From Brachypodius melanocephalos (taxonomy: Eukaryota > Chordata > Aves > Passeriformes > Pycnonotidae), in NCBI GenBank assembly GCA_013398615.1, contig VZSR01001685.1, positions 29,346,471 through 29,410,470 on the forward strand: a stretch of DNA of 64,000 nt, written 5' to 3'. The notes under the pieces were generated by a model, which saw nothing but the letters and a program-made list of their open reading frames with translations, searched no databases and was not told the DNA's origin. Below are positions 36,363 through 50,400 of the stretch, in pieces. The translations under genes and the position numbers were made by a program. Position 1 is the stretch's first letter; each line of letters begins with the position of its first letter.

Positions 36363-39300
36363 GACCAAGTCAATTTCTGGAAAAGATTTTCTGGGATTTA
36401 GCAATATGTCTTTCCCTGTTTGAAAATGTTCCGATGGTAATAAGTTTCAGAAGAAACATTATCTTAATAACGTTAAGATTAAAAATTCACTGGCCTTCTT
36501 CAGAATGAAAGGAAACTAATTATATGAGCTAATTAAACACATTAAAGATACTTATTATTTGAGGGGTAAAGGATGGTTTGTTGTTTAATTATTATAATAG
36601 AAAATCAAACTATGATATCCTCTAGGTCACTGTTTAAATAAAGCTGAGCATATATTAGGTACATACATAAATGCATGCAGTAATATATGCAATATGCACT
36701 TTGTAATTATCCTCTATCTATTATTGAAACAATGGGGAAGCTAGAGTTAATCTGAAAAAATCAGATTATTTTTGATACAAGGTAATGGATGTAGGAATAT
36801 GCAAATATGAACTTGAACACAGTAATGACATGGAATATATGCAGCAAAGGCAAATTAAATGTGCAAATAAAAATATTTCTTTCCTAATGTGGACATGTAA
36901 ATGCATAAATGTCTTTATAAGGATAATAGCATTATCTTTGGTACATTTTTCAGATCTTCACTCAAACTCTTTGATGAACCTCTATATATTTGTGTAGTTC
37001 AATGTGTTTGGATTTCTTCTAAATTCAACTTCTAATTTCAACTTTATTTCTGAGTGTCTGGGATATGTTATATCCAGGTTCAGATGCAGAATTGTGACTG
37101 TCTGTTTTACGTTAAGTGTAGCTTCCACAATAATTCAACCATAGCACAGCTTTATCTCTTAATCTGAAAATATTTTCATTCAATATCCAGTTTTGGAAAA
37201 GAAATAAAAACAGAAACCCTAAAGGCTTGCAGTATGAAAAATAATCACAAATCAAAGAAATGACACTGTAAGCAAATTTTATGTGTGGTTAAAAATATCC
37301 ACTTATAATAAATAGGATAATACTCTATTTATGGGTTTACAAGGAGCTGCATTGCCTTGAGATTGAGATTTTTCTCTTGAAAATGAAATGGTTGGGAAGT
37401 TGAAATGGATGGGGAATTCTATGTAAAATATACTATGTACTCAGGTTAACTTTTTTTTCTTTTTGCTTAGTAATAAATAAGGTCTCTCCTTGCAAACTTT
37501 TAACATAGAAAATAGATAATTAAGATCATTAAACTTTAAGATTTAGTAATAGTAGGAATGGATAAGAAATAATAGAACAGAAAGAGCAGTGTTTTTTATG
37601 GTGGCAAAAGAAATCTTTGGGGAAACTGAAGGTGAAAACTATTTGAGAATGGATTAGTTAACAAGCTCTCTGCTTTGAGAGCAATAGACTAAATAGGCTA
37701 TCCAGTGAGTTTTACTGATCCAGATATACATCATGTGAGCAGACAGCTCCCTAGATCACCTGATGGAATTGAAAAATCCATCAATCTTACAAAAATATGC
37801 ATGAGATTTTGAAAATATCGGTAGGAAAAAGAACCTAGGAGTTGATATCAGAACTTCTAGAAATTTGAAAACTAAAATCTTAATCATTCACAGATTATCT
37901 CAATGACATTTTGTTGCTATTGAGTACTGCTGTGTCAAATTTGCAAGGAGAGAAAATATGATCTGGTTTTGGCAGAAGAAATTGACAAATATATAAACTG
38001 ATAGTGCAATTAGCCACAAAAATTAATGGACTTTATTACTAATAAACCCTCAAGTACTTATTACTAATTACTGATAACATAGAATTTTAAAATTATATCA
38101 ATAATCATCTTTATTTGTTTTTTAATGTATCTCTATTTAAAACCAAATATTTAGTGAATTTTTTTAATGTAATATTCATTATAAATAACACAGTTGTCCC
38201 TAAGACAAAAGGCAGGCACAAATCTCTCATGGACAGCAAAATGTGCAAGTATCTGGGATGATTTGGGGCTATGCTGTTTTGTTGTCCCAGGTGGCTCTAC
38301 ATTTCAGAGATGTCCACATTCACCTGCCAACTGGTAAGTTGGTTGTGTGCAGAAAGCCTTCGAGAGAAGGTGCCCAGCAAGAGTGCTTGTGCACACCCAG
38401 GCAGAGCTATTATATTTATACTGTGTTTTTGGGATGGTGACAGTCTCCCAGACCCACACCACCTTCAGCAAAGATTTATCTCTGCAACCTGGAAATAGCT
38501 CTTTGATGTGGCAATCAATATTTTTAGACTGCACCTACTAGCCAGAAGGCGAGGTGGGAAATGAAACCAGCAATAATTGCAGGGCAAAGCATGAAGGAAT
38601 GACTGTGGAGGGACACCAGTAGCTCCTGGTACAATGACTGAAGTAAAATAAATTGCAAATACAAGATGCCTGGTGATCCATCTCCATACACTTAAAAGGA
38701 AACAATAGAAAACCATAAAGGTTTTATGATGAAACACAGCTACAAAGTAGCTGTTAAATGTGCCACACAGTAAAAGAGTTATAAACTCTTCTCTAATTGA
38801 AACTAAATAATAACACCGGGAAATTAGGCTGTATATTGTATTTTATTTTTTCATAATAATGAATTTTACTACTTCTATTAAGATTTTTGGGCCAAATACA
38901 TGTCTACTATGAGTTGTTTGAATTCATAAAAGTCCATGGAGTCACTGTTACAAACATTCATGTGAATTTGTCCCTTGATTTTCTAGACTGGTCATCTCCT
39001 CTCTTGAGCATCCCTAAACTGAAGAAGACACAAAGGCATTTCATTTTCTCTCTGAACTCAAGAGGGATTATAAAGGTTACGGAAACTTTCCCTAAAGACA
39101 AAAATCTGAGGTGGAATGTGTATGAGTCTGTGGAGCTGGAGGGGTGGAGGTGGATTTTTCTCTGAAACCTGAACCTCAAGCCTGAGCTGCTTGGGTTTGA
39201 TAAGGAGAGAAGATATGAAAATTCAGAAGTGAATACAGAATAGTTTCTTAGCTTGGGCCATGTCACTTTTAAATCTAGTTTATATACAAGGTTCATCTTA

Positions 39301-40052
39301 TATCTCAAATACTGTATTCCTTCTCTTATACCTAGTCTAGTTTACAGCTCTTTCGATTGTACATAGAATGAGAATATGCCAATATATATTTTTACATATT
39401 GCATTTCAAACGGGATGCAGTTCAGTAAAAAACTCAGCTCTAACCTAAATTCCTGTGTTTCTTTTTAAGTTCTAGTGAAGATATGCAGGTGTTTGAGAAC
39501 TTTCTTAATTGAAAGACATGCTTATAGTTGGGTTTTTTTTTCCTATTTGCATAAAACAAAATAAATAAACATGAAAAAAATTAGAGTCAGAGTTGATTAG
39601 CAATATGAATTGATAGATTTTTGTGAAGCACTTTTGAGCTATAAATGCTAATGCCTTTAGGCTCTTCTGTGGTAAATAGAGGGGAAAAGAGAGGTTTTTC
39701 TCAGAGCACCTAAATTAGGATTTCCAAGTATCATCTTCCCCCTCAAAATCCCCACAAACCCTACAATTCCTGCAACAACTGTAAAGGATGTCTGACAAAA
39801 TAGCCGTACTTGACTACAGCAATTGTCAAAATGCCCCCTGCGTTATTTATCTAATTTTTTTTAACTGAAACCACTAGCAGTGAAAGACATACGAAAACTT
39901 TCTGGATAATTGGACCACACAGTGGGTTGCTTGCTTTTTGCTTCTTCAGAAGCAGAGGTTGTAGCCAGAGAAAATTTCCTGGTATTGAGGGGTAGTAACT
40001 GAGCATCTGGAGTGGTGAATTTTCCCACCTCACCTCCTTTGCCAGGCCCCAG
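36363..40052. other. Anonymous AT-rich DNA, no gene seen
   Basis: About 3.7 kb. A slightly GC-richer piece at 38200-38620 has overlapping short frames on both strands but no recognisable product. No element identified. Confidence 0.5.
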
Positions 40053-41150
40053 TGTGATCTGAGAAATGCCTGTTAGACCTCAGCATTGAAAACAGCACCT
40101 GGGCTTAGCTCTTCCTGAGCTTATCAGAAACACTGTCTGCTCCCAGAGACTGCTAAGGAGCCCCTGTTTTCCTCATCAACAGCCTTGGAAAAGGTTTTTC
40201 TTGTCTGAATGGCATAACATTCCTGTTCTCACACTTTCAAAGGAAGTGCCGACCCAGACTGTGCCCGGGATGAAACATTGTAATGACTGAAGCTCACTGT
40301 CTTGTGACCCTACAAACAATGGGCCAAAACGAGACCCTTTGAGCTCTCCAGGGCTGCAACCAGCAACCTTCCTCTGAGGGGCATGCCTTTCAGAGCTTGC
40401 AAACTCACACATTTGATATACTTGGAGGATTGTTGAACAATGATCAATCTGGGCTGTTAACCTGACTCGTTGAGGCTCAATCTGTTGGGAGATAAAAAAG
40501 CATCCAAAATGAGTATTTCACTGACCTCTGAGGAGAATTTTTCACAGGTGCCTTGCTTGCACTGACTCTTTATGTCTGTGTGCATGCCCATGTGCATGTG
40601 CTATAGCAAATCTGGGAGAAATGCTGTCTTCTTAGATGTTTCAGTATCTTGGATATTGAAGCGAGTCAGGCCTTTGAGTAAATTTGTGACTTACAACCTA
40701 AATTCTGCTAAGTGTTCTTTTGCTAAGTTGTTAAGTATAACTTCAAAGCCATAAGTTAGCTTCAATGCTTCTAAGTATTATTCCTCTGTTAAATTGTTAA
40801 AGTTATGTTATAAATTAAGTCTAATGTCTAAATTAGGTTGAAGTACAGCTTGGTTTGAGTGTTGTTAAGCTTTTAGGCTATGTTCCTTTTCATCCTTGCC
40901 CTCACTATCTTTTGTCATACACACCTGAACAAACACACACAAAACACACACGCTCACCCCCACTCAATCCTAGATAGTTATCATTCATTTCTGTTTTGAT
41001 TGACTGGATTTTGTTTGGTTTTGTTCTTGTTTGGTTTTGCTTCGTGTGCCTTGACTGTCCTGTAAGCAGTAGAGTGAATCTTGCCAATGAGCTTTGTCAC
41101 ACTTTTATTTAATAGCAAATCTAGTTTTCGCTCATACCCTTGCCAGTGAT
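40053..41150 (+). mobile_element. Probable ERVL-type LTR (solo or fragment), about 1.1 kb
   Basis: The segment opens TGTGATCTGAGAAATGCCTG. It has a GC-richer first 400 bases and then an AT-rich part with repeated AAGTTGTTAA/AAATTGTTAA words (about 40725-40815). A block at about 40881-40915 (TTTTCATCCTTGCCCTCACT then ATCTTTTGTCATAC) is followed by CA-rich and TTTGGTTTTG-rich sequence. From what I know of long bird ERVL LTRs this order and wording fit well. It has no coding capacity. I find no convincing target-site duplication: CCCAG precedes the start but is not seen at the end, so the 3' boundary is approximate and may be truncated. Alternative: an unrelated GC-rich unique block. Confidence 0.5.
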
Positions 41151-42111
41151 TAATTTTTAAAATTTTTAATTTATTAATTTTATTATTATCTTTTTCCCTA
41201 ATGAGGCATGTAAAATACAACATGTTTTGCATAATGAGTAGCTATAATTTATTTCTCAGTTGAATAGGAGAGACAGGACTGTACTTGCTTTCTATGAAGC
41301 TACTTCCCAGAAAACCTTGGCTGATGACAGAAAGGAATAGATTTTATTAGATTGTTTGATAACACACCTATCACTCTGACCAAAAGTCATTTTCATTTGC
41401 AATGAGCAATTTCGGTAACATGGTGCAGTTACACTTGAGTTCCTTCACTAGTCCAGTGTGCAGCAGCAGTCAATGCTCTTTAAAGATATATGTTGTAGTG
41501 AAAGAGGCAGATTTAGTAAGACAAGACATTTTCCCTCTGTGGCCTTTGTGATACATAAAAGTCTTGTCAGTCTGACACTTGCTACTTTGCTTTATGATTT
41601 CTCCCCATTTTCCTCTTCTGTACCTATGCTATCATTATCATCCTAGTTGAAGGGTTCTTAACCGCAAAGTAAGGTCAGAAGGGAGAGCTAGATGTTGCTA
41701 CACTTCCCTGCTTTCTACCAGACGGCAATAAAAACAGTCAGCAAGACTTTTTTAAAAGAATATTTTTATTCTGTTTTTGTTATTATACTACATTTAAGAC
41801 ATATTATCCATCTTCTGTATAATCCTACTTCCAGTCACTGATTACTCAATATATGTTTCTAAATGTCAAATACAATAATTTATTACCTTGCTATAAATCC
41901 TCTTACAATCCAAGAAAAAAGCATCCCTTTTATAGCACCAAATGTTCAGTTATAAGTAACTGAAGGAGTGTTCAGCAATCTCAAACTCTCTGAACTCAAA
42001 GGAAGCTATTTAACCTGTCAGTGCTATCAAGCAAAAAGCTCATCCCTATCATTAAGGATCCAAGATTATCTCAGAATTTGAGCCGTTGGCTAGATATATT
42101 TGTCATTTTTC
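41151..42111. other. Anonymous AT-rich DNA, no gene seen
   Basis: No recognised feature. Confidence 0.5.
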
Positions 42112-42770
42112 ACAGAGTCATAGAATAGTTTGGTTTCAAAGGGACCTTAAAAATATTCTAGTTCAAACCCCCCCTCCCATTGCAGGGACACCTTCCACTA
42201 GACCAAGTTATTCATTATCCAATCTAGACTTCTTCCTGGACACTTCACAGCCTCTCTGGGCAATTTGTTCCACTGCCCCCCCATTCTCACACTAAAGTAT
42301 TTCTTCATAATATCTAAATCTACCCTCTCAGTTTAAAACCATTTATCTTGCCATGACTTTGTAAAAAACTTGCTTTAGTTCCTGGTCAGCTGCTATAAGG
42401 CCACCCTAGAGTCTTCTCTTCTGCAGAAGAGAACAACCCCAACTGTCTCAGTCTGTCTGAAGAAGTGAGGTTGTCCATTCCTCTGAATATTTTTGTGGCT
42501 TTCCTCTGGTTTAGCTCCAACAGATCCATGTACTTCCTATGCTGGGGCCCCCAGAGCTGGACACAATATTCAAGGAGGGGATCTCATGAGAGCAAAATAG
42601 AGGGTCAGAATTCTCTCCCTCAACCTGTTGGATATACTGCTTTTTATAAAGCCCAAGATGGTTTGGTTTTTTGGGCTGAAAGTGCACATTTTGAGGTCAT
42701 GATAAGTTTCTGGTTGTACAACAAGCCTTCATGACCAACAAGCTCTTTCAGTGGGATTTTTTTTCAGTGC
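42112..42770 (-). mobile_element. CR1 LINE, 5'-truncated copy with 3' end (minus strand)
   Basis: On the + strand it starts with the reversed 3' terminus (ACAGAGTCATAGAATAGTTT, then AGGGACCTTAAAAATATTCT), passes GGGACACCTTCCACTAGACC, CACTTCACAGCCTCTCTGGG and GCTGCTATAAGGCCACCCTA, and reaches GCCCCCAGAGCTGGACACAA near 42549, which is the antisense of the late CR1 coding region. The 5' edge near 42770 is vague. Orientation is opposite to most other copies here. Confidence 0.93.
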
Positions 42771-45700
42771 AAGGACTGGAAGACAAATTACATATTATAT
42801 ACTTTTACATATTTCATTATGTTATTATTACTCTTTTTCATTAAATATTTAAGCAATGATAGATATGAACATGTAGTTCTATTTTTAAGTATGCTCTGAA
42901 AAAACCCATATTCATTGCCTGTAACGTCACCTTGCACACAGCTTAAGAAACATTAGCTGTGTGTGACACTTCTTGTTTGCCTCACAGGTCTGCATTTACA
43001 AATTATGAAAGAATAAATGTCTTGCCCAAGGCTGATTGGAACTACAGACAGTCAAAATAATTTTTCATCATTTATTATCATTATTGCAATTTATCTTCCT
43101 TTGAGACTCCAGAGTGCAAGGCTTGTCCAACTGACCATATAAAAAGCAGAAAACTCAGAATAAACTTTTTTCTGTTATGCATTAAAACTTATCTTTTTTT
43201 GCCTTTTATTACTTCAAATTTATAGTTCCCAAAATCCTGGTAATTTTTTATTCCATTCCAAACCTACTGTAAATAACTGCTTTCACCATTCAAAGCATTG
43301 GGGAAAAAAAATCAATCTATGCCATATCGACTTCTGTAAGCCTGTTTAAATTATGAGTATTTGGGGTGCTTGGACCAAGACATTTCTGGTTCATATTAAT
43401 AAAGCTCAATCTGATTTTTCTCCTTAAAGAGCCTTAAATAGAATCAGAAACTGTGATAAAATAATTCCTAGCTCAGGTGTGATTTTATCTGTGGGCACAG
43501 GTCATCTTTCAGTCTAAACTGGGTTCACTCACTTCCTCAGTCCATTGCCATCACTGTGTCCTGGAATTACTCACTTCTGAGACCCTCTGCATGATCTCTC
43601 TTCTAATTTTAAAGTAGAAAGGAAATTGTGAGGACTATGAATGATGTCTAATTTCCCTCTTGTAAATGCTCTGAATAGCACAAATATAATATCCATTCTG
43701 TGATCAATTTTATGGTGAAACCTATTATTTAGAAATAGCTAGAGGTAATTATTAAAAATTTAATCTCTACAAGTATGACTCTATAGCAGTTTCTAAGATT
43801 TCAACATTATTTAATTTTTCACTGGAATGATAAAAGCAAATTCCGGGACAAGCCTCTTGTGCAGTAGGAACTTTTATACCTTTTACTACTGATCCATTAC
43901 GTACCAGAAAGAAAATCCTGACAAAAACTTGAAGGAAATTGAGAAATTCAGCAAAACACCTGCTTCTGAGCAAAATAAATTTTCCTGAGAAAATTCTGAA
44001 TAACTTTACTCAGAACAGTCCACTAAATGTTGAAACGTTCTTCCCTCAGTCTGCTGCTTTGTTTTTTCCCCAGTTAAACCACTGTTCTAAAGTGATGGTC
44101 TTTATTTTGGCACATTCCATAAAATTATTTATTAATGAAAACAACAGATATTTCTACATCTCAGAGAGCTTCTATTTGCTCAGAATTAGTATTTTTCCCC
44201 TTCCTTATGGATTTCCCCATCTGAAACAGGTATATACATGTACAATTTTTAGACTTATCAATTGAGGAGTTTAAAACTTGTAGAGCTTTTGAAACAGAAA
44301 AAGAATTCTAATGGAATCAATTTTTGCAACCTTCTTTCCTGTACTGATAGTATATCAATACCAAATTCAATACATGATTTCATTTCTTCTGCAGAAAAAT
44401 TATCCTTGTCAGCTCTAGTAAGTGAAGAAGGAAAAGTGAAAGATCATGACTAGAGAAATGCAATGCTTCTTAAGTTAAATCGTATTCTGAATTGATATTT
44501 GTGTCAATAAGGGGAGATTTAAATTGAAAACTGACAGGTTGACAAGGTATCTTTAAATTAACTAATTCTTTTTTAGTATCAGATCAATGAAATGTGTATT
44601 AGAGACATATTCCTACTGTACAGAGAGGCCCTACATCAACTATGCATGGATGGGATGCAGTTTGTGGCAGGTCAAGTCAAAGGCACTGGGTCTTAGGAAA
44701 GTAAATTAATCTCATAAATATTGCATAATTGCAAGTATACTATAATCCATTTTAAAGGTGTCACAAACAAAATCACTATGTTCACCATCACAATGATTTT
44801 TTCTTGTTCTTATTCTAAACACTATGTCACATTTTAATTGCATTTTCAGCAATTTATTTCCTTTGTCTATCCTGCAAAATTCATTCAATGTCAGTGTTAT
44901 TACACCATCAGTAAACACCTTGAACTTAAATTATTGCATTTATTCACACTTTTACTCCCTAGAAATTGCTGAATTACTATATTCAAAAACATAAATGTCT
45001 TTTTTTTCAATAGTTTAAGCTTTTTTTTCTCATTATAAATTGTAGGAAGGAAACACAGTGTTCCTTATTTAGGTAATCCATGACGAATAAAATGCCCACA
45101 AATTATTGATTGCATAGCCTTTCACAGAAAGCTGTATCTAACAAGACAGATGGTGTGTCCCTTGACTAAGAAGGTCTAATAAATACTATTTGTATCATAT
45201 TAATATGACACAGGTAAACTGTTACAAAGAAAATACATATAGACCTCATATTCTCTACTTGTGTGCAAGCATTTTTCCCCAGTGAAATTTCTGTGCATTT
45301 GATTAACAAATACACGTTCTTTAATGCTAAAATCACCTATCAAGATCAAGATGAAGGCCAATATTGTAGAAACATCTTTCCAACAGCAATATTGTATTTT
45401 TGTCAAGAAGAGTATTATTTCAAAATTATGTGTAATTAAAAAAAAAAAACTCCAAAGACCACAAATCAAAACAAGTGTTGTATAGGAAAATAATACATTG
45501 GTATCTGAAGGTGTTTTCCTAAAAACAATTATAAAGTTTCTATGATTTTTATTATAATTTTCTGTTTTGATTGAAACAGACATGGCACATATTAATTAAC
45601 AAACTGGAAAATCTCAAAATTGAAGTTTAGAAGAGAAAATGAACCCTTTTTCATGGTGGATTTCAGTATTTTGAAATGATTTACAATAAAGTATCACACT

Positions 45701-47452
45701 CTAAATGTCTTAATATAAAAGCCATCAATTACAAATATTTAGAATGGTTTGCTGGGCTGTTTACCTCTGAGCTGAAAATCTGTACAGAGCAGCAGTAAGA
45801 TTTAAGCAGACCCATTTTAAAATGGGTGTTTTTATGGAGAAATCATTCAGGTTTTACAGATTCTCCTGGAAGACTCCTGTGTTGAAAATTGTCAGGTAAG
45901 TGTTCTCAACCTTCCTTTTCAATGGGAAATGTTCACTCATATTTCCACTATTGTTACTCGGGGATCAGTTCCTGGGTCTGTGTTATTGGTAGTTTTTCTC
46001 AGGCAGTTAATAGTGCCATAAAAACATTATTCATTATATTAGGAAGTAAATCACTCAGACATCAGGTGACTGCCAGTTATCTGAAAGTGGGATACATTTT
46101 TCTTGTTGACTTAAACAAAGTCATGTCCATACAGATATATTTTTAGCATTTCAGAGTCCTCTGTTCCAGCTTTAATGCATTTGCTATCCCATAAGAAGGG
46201 TTATGACATCTTCTGGGATAAACATGTTTTGTTTTGAGAAATTATGACTTTGGAAAACCCTCGAAGGGCTGAGTTATGAGGAATAGTCACATCTGCTAGT
46301 GGGCAGCATGGCAGCAAGGATAAGTTTTCCTGCAAAGGCTGCACTTACACCAATGCCCAGGCTGCTAGAAGAGGTGTCAGATGTCCCTGCTCCTGTTTGC
46401 ACATCCCTGCCTCTTCCTTTGCTCTGCCTGGACTGTGCCTGTCTGCTCATCAAGGTCATACACTGAGGCAGCACAAAGGTAATCTGCCCCCTTTAGAATA
46501 TTTCTGCTGATTTTGTGACCTGAAAAGCCCACCAGGTGATCAGCCAAGCAGCAGAACTCAGGAAGATGAGGGGGAGTAGCGATCCCTTCTCTCAGAGGCG
46601 AGCTAGGATATCGATTCAGACATCTTGAAAAATAAAATCATCTTCAGTCAACGCCAGCTGATGCTCTTTCCAAGGAAATGTATCAGCCCTCCTTTCTATC
46701 ACCATGTCCATCCTTCTTCCTAAGCAAGAATCTACAAAACTGCACAGTAGATTTTCTGGGAAAAATAACCTTTATGTGAATTGTGGACTCTAGAGCAACT
46801 GATTTGATTTTACCACAATTGTTTTGCTAAAAAAATTCATAACATAGCTGCACAAACAGTTGTGCTAAGATGTCTGGGAAGAACTTTTTGGCAGCAGGTC
46901 TAATTTGTGACATGCTAGTCTAGCCTGCAGTTTAAGCATAAGGCCGAAGGACCATTTAAACAAGATATTCTTAAATACAGGGAGAAATATATGCATAATA
47001 TTACAATATTTTGTCCAATTAAATTTGAGAAAGAAATTTCAGTAACACTGGGAGAAAAGAAAAGAGTTCTGAAAATCATTAAAGAATGGGGATGTATGAT
47101 GAATATTCTATGACCAAGCGGTCTCAACATCTTTTAGTTAAAAGGAATATGAGATAACTTGATGGCAGTCTGTATGCAACACACATAAATGCAGATTTGA
47201 CATTTCTTAACTTTGGAGTGTTTGACTTATAATCTTAATGTGCTCTTAAAGAACAGACTTTCATATGTGCATACAGAGTATTCTCATTTTTTAAAATTTT
47301 TTTTTCAACTTTATCACTTAGTTCCACATCCATATTTAGAGTATTTCCTTATTTATACTCTCCAGACATATTTTTTTCTCACATTTAAATACAGGTGTAC
47401 AGAGATTAAACATGCCTCACAAATAATTAGTAAATAATGATTATGACAATTG
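42771..47452. other. Anonymous AT-rich DNA, no gene seen
   Basis: About 4.7 kb without a supported element. A GC-richer block at about 46260-46620 has no recognisable protein in any frame. A 127-codon minus-strand frame at 45200-45583 is rich in residues of AT-rich codons and resembles no family I know. Confidence 0.5.
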
Positions 47453-47496
47453 TAATGATAATGATAATGATGATGGTAATAATCATCATCATCATC
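47453..47496. repeat. (ATAATG/ATG)n to (ATC)n trinucleotide tract
   Basis: A run of AATGATAATGATGATGG is followed, after a short TAATA, by (ATC)n. The left half is nearly the reverse complement of the right half, so it could fold into a short hairpin. Confidence 0.9.
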
Positions 47497-50400
47497 TTTC
47501 AAGTGTTTCTAATTTGAGAAGGAGGAGTTTCAAAGTCACTTCTTTCTCAGCTTTCATTACTTCAGTATCCTAACTGATATCCAAACCAGTTTCTGTAAAA
47601 TTTCAAACTGTATCCCCACATCTTTTAACAATAAAAGGGAATATTTTTGCCCAATCTACTCCAAGAACTTGCCGTGGTACAATATATAGTTTTTCTTCAT
47701 GCTTACATTGTCATTAAAGTTTCCTCACATATTCTTTGTGATTTACAACTATTCAATAACACCCATGTCTTTCAGATTTTAAAGAGCATCAAAGAAAATA
47801 CAGAATGTTAAAACAAGATGATTCCTAGATTGTGCAGATAAAAATCCAGACAATTTATTTATATTTGGATTTGCAAAACAAAGTTGAACTTTTTTGTTCA
47901 ACATTTTTAATATCTGTAATTGAACAAAAGATTAAGTGCAAGTTAATAAAAATGAAATTTTCATTAGTAAAAAAAGAGCATGAGATTTTTTTTTCAGCAT
48001 TTAGAAATACAATTCTTCCTAAAAATCTAATAAAACCAAGTTTCAATAACCTAAGGTTACCTATACATATAATATGCTTTTGTTTATATCCCAGTTTTAT
48101 TTTCTATAGAGTATTAAGAGGAAAATAGCACTATATTCTCCTTTTAAAATGAAGTATTACTAGGAAGCAGAATGAATATATCAATAACTGAAAGTACTGA
48201 ATTGAAAAACTTTCTTTAAGGGCAGATGAAAGAGATAAAACTGAAATGAGATCATAAATTGTTGTAATAGTCAAAGTGGAAAAAGAGCAAAAGAAATTCA
48301 TATACCAAAATGTAATAGGAGGCAAATGACATCAGGTTTGTATATATATATTCTCACTTTTAAAACTAGAAAAATTACTCTGGAAAGAAATCGCTTTGTT
48401 GAATTAAAATGCAGCTTAATTTAATGAACATATTTTCTATGAGAAATATTTTCAAATCAAGATAACCAATCAAAAATTAGAAACTACGTTGTTTTCTTCA
48501 GGGCCAAAACCGATAAAGGTTGTGGAAGTAATGATTCATCATCATCCTAAGGGCTGATATGGATGATAAGACAGCTGTGTTCTGAATTCCCACCTGATAA
48601 TACCATCCAAGAGAAGAAGGTGAACTGGAAGAAATATGAAATGACCTGAAAGAGAAAAAAATTCTTGTTTCTTTGTAATGTTGCCCAAAGACCAATCCAC
48701 AGGCCATCAGCTAATCAAATCCTTATCCCCTTCAAGAAAATTTTTTGACATAAATCTACTGGACATGCTACAGTTGAAAAAAGTAGATATGTTGAGCAGT
48801 ACTACTTTTGAAGAAAATGTAGATCATATCTGAGGACTTACTACATTGAGAATAGCACTGGATCCAGCTGTTTAAAACTTCTTTCTTGCCTATGAAAACC
48901 AAATACTGTAGCTCTTCCTCTGTGTCACATGCACCACGTTGAATTGAATATTATTTATTATTAAATGTTTAGAAGACAATACATAGACCAGATCGTGGTT
49001 TTCATATGTGATATTCTTGCTTTTCTTCAGAGTGTTAAGTCAGGGAAAAGAAAACTAGCAGACACACAAATCATCAGCAAGCTTGAGAAAAAAATTAAAG
49101 AGGGAAAGAGACAAATTGTCCCTTCAGATATTCGTGTCCTTGGGTTATGCTATTTTCTTGTCCCTAAGAATCCTTTACTCTACTTTATGCTTCTCAGAGA
49201 TGGACTGTATCATGCAGCAATGCATTTGCTGTACATCTAATAACAAAGACTTGGTTTATGTCTACCAAAAAGCCTCTCAGGATCTCTGGTTCAGAGACAG
49301 TATTAAAATATGCAGAGTACAGGGCAGAATAAGCTTTTCCCAAGTGCAGTTGTGAACAAAACATTCTTTTAAAACATCTCCAGAAGTGATGATAGCAACT
49401 CCATTTCATGTAATAGCCTAGGCTAGAACACTCACTCAGGAATTGATTTATATGGTTTTAATTCTTTTGACTTCCTGAAGAAATTCAAACTTGTACCATC
49501 CAGCAAAATGTTCCTATCTTGGGGTTGCCTTGAGGTGAAACTGTTCACCTGGAGGACTCAAGAGACAGCAAGCAGGATTCATGAGCTGGAGTTTCTGTTA
49601 GGAGGGTTCTTCTAGTACTAAACTTTCAGCAGTCGTGGGTGAAACGTGTATACTAAAATTAAATTAAAGATTCAGTGGTTCACAGAAAGGTGATTAAATA
49701 TTCATTAGGCAGAAGACAGATGGAGAGAACTTCTGCCAGCCAAGCATGACTGTCACCTGGTGTGAGGGCACATTTACAAGGAGAAAAGCCTAACTTCTTT
49801 CTTCAAGTCTGAATGTCCGAGAACCTTACTACTTTTTCAGATGTTGATTCTTTGGAACAGTAGCACTAAATAAAGGACAAAAAACACACCAATAAACATT
49901 TTCAAAAATCAAAATTCTGTAAGGAATAAACAGGCTTGAGTGGCAAATTCTGGGAAATTATCAAAGGGCTGGAGCTTGAACATTGTTATGAATTGTCCTA
50001 CCTGACTTATCCTGAAGTTTCTTTGTGGGCTGACTTTCTGACTTGACATCAAGCAAGGTTCATCTCTATGACCAATCTGATTATTCCTGCATCTGACCCT
50101 GGCCACCATCACTCTCATCACTCCTCCTCTGCTTTTCTTGTTGGACGTGGTGGAATGGTGTCTCCTGGCAGCTCCTAGCTTGTTGTTCTCCTACTGTAGT
50201 CCCTCCAGCAGCAACCCAGCAGAAATCTCAGGGCCCTGACAGTGTCATGTAATCTTTGTATGTAACACAATAAACTCCATAGAAAAGAAATTAACATTAA
50301 AATAATTTCAATAACCACTTTTGCTTATAAAATCACATATTTTAAATACTGACTTGAGCACAGCTTATTTGAGATATGCAGAAAATCTTTCTTGGATTCC

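Noticed and set aside
40036..41146. TTGCCAG on both sides of the 40-kb LTR candidate as a target-site duplication
   Set aside because: The left copy is separated from the TGTG start by seven bases, so it does not sit at the expected LTR boundary; treated as chance.
45200..45583. 127-codon minus-strand frame with hydrophobic segments
   Set aside because: Composition follows from AT-rich DNA; no recognisable membrane protein pattern or upstream signals.
47453..47496. CRISPR-like repeat array
   Set aside because: Only microsatellites are present; there are no spaced direct repeats with unique spacers anywhere in the window.
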